A stretch of DNA of 64,000 nucleotides, from the NCBI RefSeq assembly GCF_020911925.1, contig NZ_CP087134.1, positions 5,518,001-5,582,000 on the forward strand. Direction: 5' to 3'. Made by a program: the position numbers and the translations under genes. The notes under the pieces were generated by a model, which saw only the letters and a list, made by a program, of their open reading frames with translations, did not search any database and was not told where the DNA came from. Below are positions 51,740 through 60,697 of the stretch, piece by piece (positions within the stretch are counted from its first letter, which is position 1; every line of letters starts with the position of its first letter). This DNA comes from Flavobacterium cupriresistens. Its GTDB lineage: Bacteria > Bacteroidota > Bacteroidia > Flavobacteriales > Flavobacteriaceae.

Positions 51740-52819
51740 ATGGAAAAGAAAAAAACAAATACTAAATTCATCATTATACTAGCCGTATTGGTCTTAGTGG
51801 GCGGAACTTACGGAATAACAAAATACATGCATTCTTTAGCTCACGAAGAAACGGATGATGCTCAGATTGAGAAAAAAATGAACCCGATTATCCCGAGAGT
51901 ATCCGGTTATGTTAGCAAAGTATATGTAAAAGATAATGATTTTGTAAAAAAAGGAGATACTTTATTTACTATTGACAAAAGAGATTATCAATTAAAAATT
52001 GACGAAGCTACTGCTGCAGTATTAGGAGCTGAAGGCCAATACGAAGCTGCAAAAGCTGATATTGGAAGTGCTTACGCAAGCATTTCTGTTTCTGACGCCA
52101 ACATGAAATCTGCAAGTGGTTCTATCGAAAGTGCAAAAATAAGATTGAGACAACTTACAAACGATTACAACCGTTACAATAATTTGTACAAAACACATAC
52201 CATTACAAAACAACAGTATGAGCAAGCTTTGACTGCAAAAGAAGAAGCAGAAAATCAGGTACGTGTTTTACAACAACAACAAAGAGCAAGTTCTTTTCAA
52301 AAATCGGTAATTGAATCAAAATCTAAGGCTTCTGATAAACAAACAGAAGTTGCAGCTGCCAATATTAAAAGAGCTAAAACAATGTTGGATGTTGCGAAAT
52401 TAAACCTTACTTACACGGTTGTAACTGCCGCTATTGACGGTCAGGTTTCTAAAGTTGATATTCAGCCAGGACAATTAGTTCAACCGGGACAATCTTTATT
52501 TTATATCATTAATAACAATGAGGCTTGGGTAGTAGCAAACTTTAAAGAAACACAATTAAACAAAATGGTTGTGGGACAAAAAGTTTCTTTAAAAGTAGAT
52601 GCTTATCCAAACTATGAGTTTAAAGGAGTTGTAACTTCATTTTCACCGGCAACAGGATCTCGTTTTTCTTTATTACCTCCTGATAATGCTACAGGTAACT
52701 TCGTGAAAACAATCCAAAGACTACCGGTAAAAATCAGTTTAGATCAATCAAACGATCCTGAAAAAGTAAAATTATTGCGTCCGGGGATGAATGTTGATGT
52801 AGATGTACATTTGAAATAA
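51740..52819 (+). CDS. HlyD/EmrA-family membrane fusion protein
   Basis: A 359-residue adaptor with one N-terminal membrane helix (FIIILAVLVLVGGTYGI) and no lipobox. The lipoyl half VSGYVSKVYVKDNDFVKKGDTLFTID is followed by a long coiled coil (about residues 85-215, Gln/Ala/Lys-rich) and the second lipoyl half TAAIDGQVSKVDIQPGQLVQPGQSLFYI. It links the EmrB-like pump to the TolC-family channel. It lies 12 bases after the TolC gene and 3 before emrB-like. Confidence 0.93.
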   Translation: MEKKKTNTKFIIILAVLVLVGGTYGITKYMHSLAHEETDDAQIEKKMNPIIPRVSGYVSKVYVKDNDFVKKGDTLFTIDKRDYQLKIDEATAAVLGAEGQYEAAKADIGSAYASISVSDANMKSASGSIESAKIRLRQLTNDYNRYNNLYKTHTITKQQYEQALTAKEEAENQVRVLQQQQRASSFQKSVIESKSKASDKQTEVAAANIKRAKTMLDVAKLNLTYTVVTAAIDGQVSKVDIQPGQLVQPGQSLFYIINNNEAWVVANFKETQLNKMVVGQKVSLKVDAYPNYEFKGVVTSFSPATGSRFSLLPPDNATGNFVKTIQRLPVKISLDQSNDPEKVKLLRPGMNVDVDVHLK

Positions 52820-52822
52820 AAT

Positions 52823-54412
52823 ATGGCAACAGCAGTACAAGCAGAAGATGATTTAGTAGAATACGGTTTCAGACGTGTCATTATTACAATTACAGCGGTA
52901 CTTTGTGCCTTACTGGAAATTGTTGATACCACGATTGTAAACGTAGCACTAACAGACATGCGAGGTAGCCTTGGTGCTACTTTGACTGATGTGGCCTGGG
53001 TTATTACAGCATACGCCATTGCGAATGTTATTGTAATACCGATGACAAGCTGGCTTTCGCAGCAATTTGGAAGACGTAATTATTTTGTGGCCTCTATCAT
53101 CTTATTTACAGTCTGCTCCTTTTTATGTGGAAATGCCAGTAATATCTGGGAACTGGTAGCCTTCAGGTTCGTACAAGGTATGGGTGGAGGTGCCTTACTG
53201 GTAACCGCTCAAACCATTATTACCGAAAGTTATCCGGTAGCAAAACGTGGTATGGCACAGGCTATTTATGGAATGGGTGTAATTGTTGGTCCAACTTTAG
53301 GTCCGCCTTTAGGAGGTTATTTAGTAGATAATTATTCCTGGCCTTATATCTTTTATATCAATATTCCTTTGGGAATTATTGCTACTATTTTAGCACTAAC
53401 TTTTGTTAGAAGTCCGAAATATGGAGAAAAACTAAAAGCAAATCAGGTTGACTGGTGGGGAATTATTCTTTTGGCAACGTTTATCGGTTCTTTACAATTT
53501 GTTTTAGAACACGGACAACAAGACGACTGGTTTAATGATCCCTTAATTACAGGATTAAGTGTCCTTACCGTTTTTGGATTAGTCCTTTTTATATGGAGAG
53601 AGCTGACTTATAAATATCCGATTGTAAATCTGAGTGTATTAAAAGATGGAAATCTAAGAATTGGAACGGTAATGTGTTTTATTCTAGGTTTCGGTTTATA
53701 CGGATCGACATTGATTATCCCGATCTACACCCAGTCCATTTTAGGATGGACGGCAACTGATGCGGGACTATTATTGATTCCGGGTTCGATTACAACAGCG
53801 ATCATGATGCCATTTGTTGGAAACATGATTCAGAAAGGGGTTCCGCAAGGGTATATGGTTGGAGTTGGATTTTTAGTCTTCTTCTTCTTTACCTTTATGA
53901 TGCAAACCCGTATGACACCTGATACCGGAGTAGAACATATGTATTGGCCGTTGATTTTAAGAGGTATTGGATTAGGTTTACTTTTTGTACCGATTACAAC
54001 ACTTTCACTTTCGACTTTAAAAGGGAAACATATTGGTGAAGGAGCTGCTTTTACCGGAATGATGCGTCAATTAGGAGGTTCATTTGGTATTGCCATTATC
54101 ACCACTTTTATCACCCGTTTCAGTCAAGAGCACCGAGTTAATCTGATCAACAATTTAGATCCTGCGAATCATGATGTGCAGCAACGTATTTCAGGAATGC
54201 AACATGCTTTTATGTCCAAAGGATATAGCGCCGATGTCGCCCTTAAAAAGGCCTATCAGGCAATAGATTATGCTATTTTAAAACAAAGTACAGTAATGTC
54301 ATACATTGATATTTTTATGTATTTAGGAATCATGTTCTTATGCTGTATTCCGATTATATTTTTCATCAAAAAAGGAAAAAACAAAATTAATCCTGCTGAT
54401 GCGATGCATTAA
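52823..54412 (+). CDS. DHA2-family MFS multidrug transporter (EmrB-like)
   Basis: A 529-residue 14-helix drug:proton antiporter. The family motif LLEIVDTTIVNVALTDMRGSLG and the PLGIIATILALTFV region are diagnostic of the EmrB/QacA group. The VGPTLGPPLGGYLVDNYSWPYIF sequence matches motif C. With the upstream genes it forms a TetR-regulated EmrAB-TolC efflux system. It ends with a strong terminator. Confidence 0.95.
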   Translation: MATAVQAEDDLVEYGFRRVIITITAVLCALLEIVDTTIVNVALTDMRGSLGATLTDVAWVITAYAIANVIVIPMTSWLSQQFGRRNYFVASIILFTVCSFLCGNASNIWELVAFRFVQGMGGGALLVTAQTIITESYPVAKRGMAQAIYGMGVIVGPTLGPPLGGYLVDNYSWPYIFYINIPLGIIATILALTFVRSPKYGEKLKANQVDWWGIILLATFIGSLQFVLEHGQQDDWFNDPLITGLSVLTVFGLVLFIWRELTYKYPIVNLSVLKDGNLRIGTVMCFILGFGLYGSTLIIPIYTQSILGWTATDAGLLLIPGSITTAIMMPFVGNMIQKGVPQGYMVGVGFLVFFFFTFMMQTRMTPDTGVEHMYWPLILRGIGLGLLFVPITTLSLSTLKGKHIGEGAAFTGMMRQLGGSFGIAIITTFITRFSQEHRVNLINNLDPANHDVQQRISGMQHAFMSKGYSADVALKKAYQAIDYAILKQSTVMSYIDIFMYLGIMFLCCIPIIFFIKKGKNKINPADAMH

Positions 54413-54428
54413 TTTTTAACAAAACTAA

Positions 54429-54464
54429 AAAAGCCGAATTCAATTTTGAATTCGGCTTTTTTAC
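54429..54464 (+). terminator. Intrinsic terminator after the EmrB-like gene
   Basis: AAAAAGCCGAATTCAA pairs with TTGAATTCGGCTTTTT, a perfect stem with a TT loop. Followed by a T-run. Confidence 0.85.
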
Positions 54465-54537
54465 TTCGGAAAATTCTATAATAAGATTTTAGGTCTTCAA
54501 ATTAAATAATTTGGCTAAAGCCTTTTGAAAAACACAC

Positions 54538-54623
54538 CTGGTCCCACCAGCTGAAGCTGGGGGGCTATTAAACCTGAAACCTGGAACCTGAAACCTGAAA
54601 CTTTAAACTTTAAACAAAAAAAC
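54538..54623. repeat. CCAGCTGAAGCTGG hairpin and TGAAACC repeats
   Basis: CCCACCAGCTGAAGCTGGGGGG is a small hairpin (54544-54565), then AAACCTGAAACCTGGAACCTGAAACCTGAAACTTTAAACTTTAAAC. It belongs to the TGAAACC family seen in the trp operon. Confidence 0.65.
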
Positions 54624-55382
54624 CTACCTCGTAAAAACCAGGTGATTTCCTTTCGAAAGATTCGCATCAAACTGGTACCCTTCATAATTAAAGCCTTTCA
54701 AATCATCTATCGTTTCGGCATTGGTGTCGATAATGTAACGCACCATCATTCCTCTTGCTTTTTTTGCGAAGAAACTGATTATTTTTAGCTTGCCGTCTTT
54801 ATAATCTTTAAAATCAGGAGTAATTACCGGAACTTTCAAGTTTTTAACATCAACAGCGGAGAAATACTCGGTACTGGCTAAATTCACAAACAACTCTCCT
54901 TTTTTCAGTTCTTTATTCAGCGCTTTTGTAACGGGTCCTTTCCAAAAATCATGTAGATTCTTATGCTCTTCTATTGGTAGTTTTGTACCCATTTCCAAAC
55001 GATACGCCTGCATGAGATCCAAAGGCTTTAATACTCCATAAAGTCCTGATAAAATCCTCAGTTTATCTTGCAGTACCTCTAACTTTTCTAACGGAAGAGT
55101 ATACGCGTCCAAACCGGTATATACATCGCCATCGAAAGTATAAACTGCCGGACGTGCATTTTCGGGAGTGAAAGGTGTTTTCCAAACTTGATTTCTCTGC
55201 CAGTTCAGATCGGCTAATTTTTCGGAAATCGACATTAACACAGCCAAATCTGCCGGTTTTTTAGGTTTTAAAACTTTATGAACCACACGGGCTTCCTTTA
55301 AAAAAGACGGTTCTGTATATTGAGTAGTTGGTAATTCTTTTTCGAAATTTAATGACTTCGCAGGCGATATAACAATTTTCAT
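54624..55382 (-). CDS. yaaA: Peroxide stress protein YaaA (UPF0246 family)
   Basis: A 252-residue DNA-binding protein of the YaaA family that in E. coli lowers free iron after hydrogen peroxide stress. The start MKIVISPAKSLNFEKELP, the GDVYTGLDAYTLP segment, RILSGLYGVLKPLDLMQAYRLEMGTKL, and the C-terminal FFAKKARGMMVRYII are all diagnostic. Length is normal. It is a single gene beside repeat arrays. Confidence 0.95.
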   Translation of the reverse strand: MKIVISPAKSLNFEKELPTTQYTEPSFLKEARVVHKVLKPKKPADLAVLMSISEKLADLNWQRNQVWKTPFTPENARPAVYTFDGDVYTGLDAYTLPLEKLEVLQDKLRILSGLYGVLKPLDLMQAYRLEMGTKLPIEEHKNLHDFWKGPVTKALNKELKKGELFVNLASTEYFSAVDVKNLKVPVITPDFKDYKDGKLKIISFFAKKARGMMVRYIIDTNAETIDDLKGFNYEGYQFDANLSKGNHLVFTR

Positions 55383-55493
55383 TTGTGCATTTTTAAGTGA
55401 CCCAAAAATACAAATTGCATTTCTAAAAATAACTAATCAGGATTGATTTGTTCGATGGTGATATAGGCCTATTCGTTGCTTCATTTTTTTTAA
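55383..55493. other. Spacer upstream of yaaA
   Basis: About 110 bases between the yaaA start and the repeat array. It probably contains the yaaA promoter, but I found no clear -7 box. Confidence 0.3.
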
Positions 55494-55800
55494 AACACGA
55501 ATTACACGAATTATCACTAATTAAACTGCATATGCCATACTTAAACATTCGTGATAATTCGTGTAATTCATGGCAAGCCTCTTTTCTAAACACGAATTAC
55601 ACAAATTTTCACTAATTAAACTGCGCAAGCAGAACCAAAAACATTCGTGATAATTCGTGCAATTCGTGTCAAACCTTTTTCCTCGTTTGCGGCTACATCT
55701 TATAATTACGCGAATTCCCACTAATCAAACTCCACAAGCCACACCAAAAAATTCGTGATAATTCGTGCAATTCGTCTCAAACCTTTTACCCGTTTACGCC
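55494..55800. repeat. Three tandem ~105-bp inverted ATTCGTG repeats
   Basis: Each copy has an outer pair, (A)AACACGAATTACACGAATT(A/T)TCACTAATTAAACTG then (T)AAACATTCGTGATAATTCGTG(T/C)AATTCGTG, that can form a stem. Copies start at about 55494, 55589 and 55694. The second and third are increasingly degenerate. Similar units are at 28.33-28.65 kb and 45.30-45.35 kb. The array ends about 145 bases before the CCA-adding gene. Confidence 0.85.
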
Positions 55801-55944
55801 TAACATTCTATAATTACACCATAAAACTAAGACTTTCGATAAAAAAGTGAGCGATAGATTATAAAAGGCATTTTCAATGTTGTAAATTTGCAGGCGTTCC
55901 ATTCTCTTCAAGAATAAGACGTACTATTTAAAATTCGTGAATTC

Positions 55945-57378
55945 GTGGCTATACAAACAAATTATAAAACAGCTTTACAACATAAAATCTTCGGAATCAT
56001 TTCGCAGGCATCTCAGGAACTAAACGTAGACAGTTATGTCATTGGCGGCTTTGTACGGGATTTACTTTTAAACCGTGGTTCAAAAAAAGATATTGATGTT
56101 GTGGCCGTTGGTAGCGGTATCGAATTGGCTTTAAAAGTATCTGAATTACTTCCTAAAAATCCAAAAGTACAAGTTTTCAAAACCTACGGAACTGCTATGT
56201 TGCGCTTTGAAGACACGGACATTGAATTTGTCGGAGCCCGTAAAGAATCTTATAATTTTGACAGTAGAAATCCACTTGTCGAAAACGGAACACTTGAAGA
56301 CGATCAAAACCGTCGTGATTTCACGATAAATGCTTTAGCCTTATCGCTAAACGAAAAAACTTTCGGAGATCTTTCTGATCCTTTTGACGGATTGGCAGAT
56401 TTAGAAAATAAAATCATCAAGACACCCTTAGATCCAAGTATTACTTATTCTGATGATCCGTTGCGAATGCTTCGCGCTATTCGTTTCGCTACTCAGTTAG
56501 GTTTTGAGATTGAAAAGAATTCTTTGGATGCCATTACTAAAAATGCAGACCGAATTAATATCATCTCAGGAGAAAGAATTGTCGATGAATTAAACAAAAT
56601 TCTTTCGACAGACCAACCTTCTATCGGATTTTTACTTTTATATAAAACCGGGCTTTTAGATCTTATTTTACCCGAATTGACTGCGTTGAATCAGGTGGAA
56701 GAAATTGAAGGTCATACCCATAAAAACAATTTTTACCATACCTTGGAAGTGGTAGATAATATTTGTCCCAATACCGATGATGTTTGGTTGCGTTGGTCAG
56801 CTTTATTGCACGATATTGGAAAAGCGCCAACAAAACGTTTCAATAAAAAACAAGGCTGGACTTTTCACGGACATGAGTTTTTAGGCGGAAAAATGGCTAA
56901 GAAAATATTCGAACGCTTGCACATGCCTTTGAATCACAAAATGAAATTTGTACAAAAAATGGTTATTATGAGTTCACGTCCAATTGTATTGGCACAGGAT
57001 CTTGTAACCGATAGTGCTGTGCGTCGTTTGGTTTTTGATGCCGGAGAAGATGTAGAAAATCTAATGACCTTGTGTGAAGCTGACATTACAACTAAGAACC
57101 CGTCTAAGTTCAAAAAATACCATAAAAACTTCGAATTGGTTCGCAAAAAAATTGTTGAAGTTGAAGAACGCGATCATGTGCGTAATTTTCAACCACCGAT
57201 TTCGGGTGAAGAAATTATGGAACTATTCGATTTGAAGCCATCGCGTGAAATCGGCGTTTTGAAGGAAGCGGTAAAAGAGGCCATTTTAGAAGGTGAAATC
57301 CCTAACGAATATCAGGCTGCTTATGATTTTGTTATAAAAAGAGCGGAGAAGATGGGGTTGATAAAAGCCTCTAAGTAA
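55945..57378 (+). CDS. cca: CCA tRNA nucleotidyltransferase with C-terminal HD domain
   Basis: Adds or repairs the 3' CCA of tRNAs. The polymerase head has VIGGFVRDLLLNRGSKKDIDVVAVG (nucleotidyltransferase Gly-Gly and Asp-x-Asp signature) and TDIEFVGARKESY, followed by NRRDFTINALALSL. The second half has an HD domain, NNFYHTLEVVD and WSALLHDIGKAPT. This CCA-HD layout is standard for Bacteroidota. The start is GTG at 55945 (MAIQTNY); no ATG lies in a matching position, so this non-ATG start is likely real. 477 residues. Confidence 0.93.
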   Translation: MAIQTNYKTALQHKIFGIISQASQELNVDSYVIGGFVRDLLLNRGSKKDIDVVAVGSGIELALKVSELLPKNPKVQVFKTYGTAMLRFEDTDIEFVGARKESYNFDSRNPLVENGTLEDDQNRRDFTINALALSLNEKTFGDLSDPFDGLADLENKIIKTPLDPSITYSDDPLRMLRAIRFATQLGFEIEKNSLDAITKNADRINIISGERIVDELNKILSTDQPSIGFLLLYKTGLLDLILPELTALNQVEEIEGHTHKNNFYHTLEVVDNICPNTDDVWLRWSALLHDIGKAPTKRFNKKQGWTFHGHEFLGGKMAKKIFERLHMPLNHKMKFVQKMVIMSSRPIVLAQDLVTDSAVRRLVFDAGEDVENLMTLCEADITTKNPSKFKKYHKNFELVRKKIVEVEERDHVRNFQPPISGEEIMELFDLKPSREIGVLKEAVKEAILEGEIPNEYQAAYDFVIKRAEKMGLIKASK

Positions 57379-57543
57379 CTAAGTTTCTTAGACTGTAAGA
57401 CTACAGCGCCCACGAAAGCAAAATACTGATTATTAAAAAATAAAATATTGTAAATAGAACATTTGCTGTTTAAAAAAAGACGTTGTTAACCATTACAAAC
57501 TCAGAACCTCAGCAATTTAGTTCCTCAGCAACTTTTAAAAAGA
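57379..57543. repeat. CTAAGTTTCTTAG and CTCAGCAACTT dispersed repeat fragments
   Basis: AAGTAACTAAGTTTCTTAG downstream of cca, and CTCAGAACCTCAGCAATTTAGTTCCTCAGCAACTTTTAAA just before the heme A synthase ATG. The latter resembles the element preceding trpD and the GNAT gene in the trp operon. Confidence 0.55.
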
Positions 57544-58569
57544 ATGAAAAAACACTTCCCTACAATCGCAAAAACAGCATTAGTTTTAGTTTATTTAGTA
57601 ATTGTTGCAGGAGCATTAGTACGTATGACAGGTTCCGGAATGGGTTGTCCCGACTGGCCAAAGTGTTTTGGATATTACATTCCCCCAACGGATTTAAAAG
57701 AACTGACCTGGGCACCCAATCGTGTTTTCGAAAAAGGGCAAGTAATCATTAAAGACGAAACCTTATTGGTTGCCAAAGATAATTTTACAACTCAGACTAA
57801 TTTTGATGTTTCGCATTGGGAAAAATACACCAAACACGATTATGCGATTTTTAATCCGCTTCATACCTGGATCGAATATATCAATCGTTTGTGTGGTGCT
57901 TTGGCAGGAATGGCTTGTTTTTTTATGGCTATTGCTTCCTTTAAATTTTGGAAAGAAAAGAAAAGAATTCCCCTTCTTTCCTGGTTAGTTGTTTTTATGA
58001 TGGGCTTTCAGGCGTGGTTAGGCGCGAAAGTGGTGTATTCGGTATTAAACCCGATCAAAATTACAGTTCATATGGTTATGGCTTTGGTTATTGTTGCCGT
58101 GATTTTATACATTATACAAGTAGCAAGACCAAAACTCGCAGCAGTAACGTACAATAGCACATTCAAAAATGTACTATTACTTTCTCTTTTACTGACCTTA
58201 ATACAAGTGGCTATTGGTACACAAGTACGTCAGCTAGTAGATCAGCAAATAAAAAACGGGTTAACTGAAAGCATTCTTTGGTTGCAAAACCCTACAATTA
58301 CCTTTTATATTCACCGTTCTTTCTCTGTTATTGTTTTACTTGTAAATGTGTATTTATTCACTAAAAACAGAAAACTAAACTTAGGATTTTCAAAGATGAA
58401 CTGGGTATTGGCTCTTATCGGAATTGAAATTCTAACCGGAATGGCTATGGCTTATCTTGATTTCCCAATTGGAAGTCAGGCCATACATTTAGTATTGGCC
58501 TCTATCTTATTCGGAATTCAGTTTTATATGATTTTGGAAGCACAAAAACCTAGTTCAGCCAATTCTTAA
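57544..58569 (+). CDS. ctaA: Heme A synthase (COX15/CtaA family)
   Basis: A 341-residue inner-membrane enzyme that oxidises heme O to heme A for aa3-type oxidases. The start FPTIAKTALVLVYLVIVAGALVRMTGSGMGCPDWPKCFG has the conserved RxTGSGxxCPDWP motif. About eight helices, with conserved His in the HTWIEYINRLCGALAG segment and FYIHRSFSVIV, in the four-helix halves. It predicts a heme-A-containing oxidase elsewhere in the genome. Its stop overlaps the stop of the convergent response regulator gene by 20 bases. Confidence 0.93.
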   Translation: MKKHFPTIAKTALVLVYLVIVAGALVRMTGSGMGCPDWPKCFGYYIPPTDLKELTWAPNRVFEKGQVIIKDETLLVAKDNFTTQTNFDVSHWEKYTKHDYAIFNPLHTWIEYINRLCGALAGMACFFMAIASFKFWKEKKRIPLLSWLVVFMMGFQAWLGAKVVYSVLNPIKITVHMVMALVIVAVILYIIQVARPKLAAVTYNSTFKNVLLLSLLLTLIQVAIGTQVRQLVDQQIKNGLTESILWLQNPTITFYIHRSFSVIVLLVNVYLFTKNRKLNLGFSKMNWVLALIGIEILTGMAMAYLDFPIGSQAIHLVLASILFGIQFYMILEAQKPSSANS

Positions 58570-59317
58570 AATCCTGAACTTTTTCACGGCTTACCACTAC
58601 CTCATCTTCTTTATACGAAGGTAAAATTACTTTCAGACGGGAGTTGGTGTATACTTGTATTTCTTTTATTGCCTTTAATGGTACAATAAACTTTCTGCTT
58701 ACGCGAAAGAAATCTTTCATATCAACTTCTTGTTCGAGAATCTCTAAAGTCGAATCGATTAAATAGTTTCGGTTTTCAAAAGTATGAATGTAGGTTCCTT
58801 TATTTTCACTAAAAAAACATTCAATTTCGTCGATTGTAATTACTTTGAGCTGTTGACCGATTTTAACGGTAAAGCGTTTTTTGTAGTTTTTCTCAAAGGG
58901 ATTTGACAACATCTTCCTGATTTGTTCAAAATCAAGCTGAAGATTGGTATTTTCCATATCTAATTTAGGAAGACGACTTTTAAATTTAGTAACGGCAACA
59001 TCAAGATCATCTTCGTCAATAGGTTTCAGAAGGTAGTCGATACTATTCAGTTTAAAGGCTTTCAAAGCATATTCGTCATAAGCAGTAGTGAAAATAATAG
59101 CGCTTTTAATGTCTATTTTTTCAAAAATTTCGAACGATAAACCATCAGACAACTGTATATCCAAAAAAATCAGATCGGGATGGTTGTTATTCGAAAACCA
59201 GTCTATTGATTCTTCAACAGAATGCAACATGGTTTCTACGCTAATATTTAGCTTTTCAAGCTTGCGCTGCAACAATCTTGCTGCCGGCTTTTCGTCTTCA
59301 ATAATTAATGTGGTCAT
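58550..59317 (-). CDS. LytTR-family response regulator
   Basis: A 255-residue two-component regulator. The receiver domain (1-120) has the acidic pair EDEK and phosphorylation site Asp53 in FLDIQLSDG, with Thr in FTTAYDEYA and Lys in LLKPID. The LytTR DNA-binding domain (about 150-253) is KRFTVKIGQQLKVITIDEIECFFSENKGTYIHT... . It is the last gene of the histidine kinase/2TM operon and its likely output. Bacteroidota LytTR regulators bind direct repeats near target genes; targets are not identified here. Confidence 0.95.
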   Translation of the reverse strand: MTTLIIEDEKPAARLLQRKLEKLNISVETMLHSVEESIDWFSNNNHPDLIFLDIQLSDGLSFEIFEKIDIKSAIIFTTAYDEYALKAFKLNSIDYLLKPIDEDDLDVAVTKFKSRLPKLDMENTNLQLDFEQIRKMLSNPFEKNYKKRFTVKIGQQLKVITIDEIECFFSENKGTYIHTFENRNYLIDSTLEILEQEVDMKDFFRVSRKFIVPLKAIKEIQVYTNSRLKVILPSYKEDEVVVSREKVQDFKNWLN

Positions 59318-59361
59318 TTAATAAAATGCAAAGATTTACAAAAATAACCTTAAAATTAGTA

Positions 59362-59730
59362 CTATTTTTTGAGTTTAGATCGCTCCTTGTCCATATATTT
59401 TTGAATTTTCTTTTCTTGCCACTCCTGACCAAAAAACAAATTCTCTCCAAAAACAGATAATGCATGAAAAAACAAACCAATCCCCCAAAAAAGCGCTGTC
59501 GAATAGGTATGCCAGTCTAACAATCCACTCTCATAAAGATCTGCCCCTCTCCCGAACCAATCCCGATTTAAGTTGGTTATTATTATGATTATATTTACAA
59601 TAACATAAATCCTCAAATGCGAGTAAAACCCTTTGATTCTGCGCATTTTTTTGTATGCTGCATCAAAATTCTCATCATCACCAAATTGCTCAAAATAATC
59701 TTCTCGTGTATCTCTTTTATAGTGTCTCAT
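59362..59730 (-). CDS. 2TM-domain protein, fourth copy
   Basis: A 122-residue small membrane protein of the 2TM domain family, with two helices (HLRIYVIVNIIIIITNL and LFWGIGLFFHALSVF) and the flanking motifs KMRRIKGFYSHL and FGQEWQEKKIQKYMDKER. The N-terminal ~30 residues (DTREDYFEQFGDDENFDAAY) are longer than in its siblings. It is the last of four stand-alone 2TM genes, 44 bases before the response regulator. Confidence 0.85.
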   Translation of the reverse strand: MRHYKRDTREDYFEQFGDDENFDAAYKKMRRIKGFYSHLRIYVIVNIIIIITNLNRDWFGRGADLYESGLLDWHTYSTALFWGIGLFFHALSVFGENLFFGQEWQEKKIQKYMDKERSKLKK

Positions 59731-59746
59731 TTTTATTTTTATTAGA

Positions 59747-60055
59747 TTATTGCCACTTTTCTTTATTATTATTTTTTTCTTTCTCCATGAGTTCTTTAAT
59801 TTTCTTTTCTTCCCAGTCTTTTCCTAAAACCGGAAGCACATCAAAAACCTTCAGTCCATGAAAAACAACTCCTAAACCCCACCACATTAAGGGCCAATAG
59901 AACCATAAATACTCCGGTGATGTCAATAAATTTATAACCAGTAAAACTATATTTACACCTAAAAAAGATGCCAGATTACCGTAAAACCCTTTGATTTTTT
60001 CTACTTTCTTTTTAGCGGAAAAATATCGATCCTCTTCATTAAAATTTAGTTCCAT
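59747..60055 (-). CDS. 2TM-domain protein, third copy
   Basis: A 102-residue 2TM protein. Motifs are KKKVEKIKGFYGNL before the first helix, INLLTSPEYLWFYWPLMWWGLGVVFHGLKVF as loop and second helix, and GKDWEEKKIKELMEKE at the C-terminus. It strongly resembles the C-terminal domain of the histidine kinase (KRVQELKGFYGNV...WEERKIREILERE). I chose the ATG at 60055; the ATG at 60067 overlaps the upstream gene. The gap is 2 bases. Confidence 0.85.
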   Translation of the reverse strand: MELNFNEEDRYFSAKKKVEKIKGFYGNLASFLGVNIVLLVINLLTSPEYLWFYWPLMWWGLGVVFHGLKVFDVLPVLGKDWEEKKIKELMEKEKNNNKEKWQ

Positions 60056-60057
60056 GA

Positions 60058-60387
60058 TTACTCCCATTTTTGCGTTTTTGACTTTTTCTCTAAGATGCTT
60101 TTTACTTTACGCTCTTCCCACTCCTCTCCAAATATTTTATAAGAAGCAAACAAATCAATTGCCGTCACTACTAAAAAGACCGTCCACACTCCCATTATAA
60201 GCAAATTGAGATGCTTTATCGGAAAGAAATTTAGAGGCGCTCCGAAATACTCTTTTGAAACAAAAATAAGTACGCCAATAACATAGATAATCAGATGCCT
60301 GTAAAACGATCTTAGCTTCACTACTTTTTTACTTGCCATTTTTTGGAGTTCATACTCTTCAATGTTCTTATTAAAATTTGTTTCCAT
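60058..60387 (-). CDS. 2TM-domain protein, second copy
   Basis: A 109-residue 2TM protein. The motifs are KKVVKLRSFYRHL, two helices (IIYVIGVLIFVSKEYF and LIMGVWTVFLVVTAIDLF) and GEEWEERKVKSILEKK. It has a more divergent loop (GAPLNFFPIKHLN) and lacks the INL(M/L)TSP loop of copies 1 and 3. The gap to the next gene is 2 bases. Confidence 0.85.
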   Translation of the reverse strand: METNFNKNIEEYELQKMASKKVVKLRSFYRHLIIYVIGVLIFVSKEYFGAPLNFFPIKHLNLLIMGVWTVFLVVTAIDLFASYKIFGEEWEERKVKSILEKKSKTQKWE

Positions 60388-60389
60388 AC

Positions 60390-60695
60390 CTATTTCTTAG
60401 TTTCCTTCTTAGCTTCTTTTTCTAAAATTTCTTTTACCTTTTGTTCTTCCCATTCCTTAGTAAAAAAAGGAAAAACATTAAAAACCTTCGCAGCATCCAT
60501 TGCTATGGCAATTCCCCAGCCAAACAGACACCATAAAAACCATAAATATCCCGGTGAAGTCATCAGATTTATGACTGCTAAAATGGCATTTGCAATCACA
60601 AATTCTCCAAGATGTTTGTAAAATTTTCTAAGCTCTGTTACTCTTTTTTGAGCTTGCTGATAACGCTTTTCTTCTTCTGTATAAATTCTTTCCAT
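60390..60695 (-). CDS. 2TM-domain protein, first copy
   Basis: A 101-residue 2TM protein. Motifs are QKRVTELRKFYKHL, helix VIANAILAVINLMTSPGYLWF with loop, second helix LFGWGIAIAMDAAKVF, and TKEWEEQKVKEILEKEAKK. I used the ATG at 60695 instead of the TTG at 60707. It begins 2 bases after the histidine kinase stop, so it is translationally linked to the kinase. Confidence 0.87.
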   Translation of the reverse strand: MERIYTEEEKRYQQAQKRVTELRKFYKHLGEFVIANAILAVINLMTSPGYLWFLWCLFGWGIAIAMDAAKVFNVFPFFTKEWEEQKVKEILEKEAKKETKK

Positions 60696-60697
60696 CC

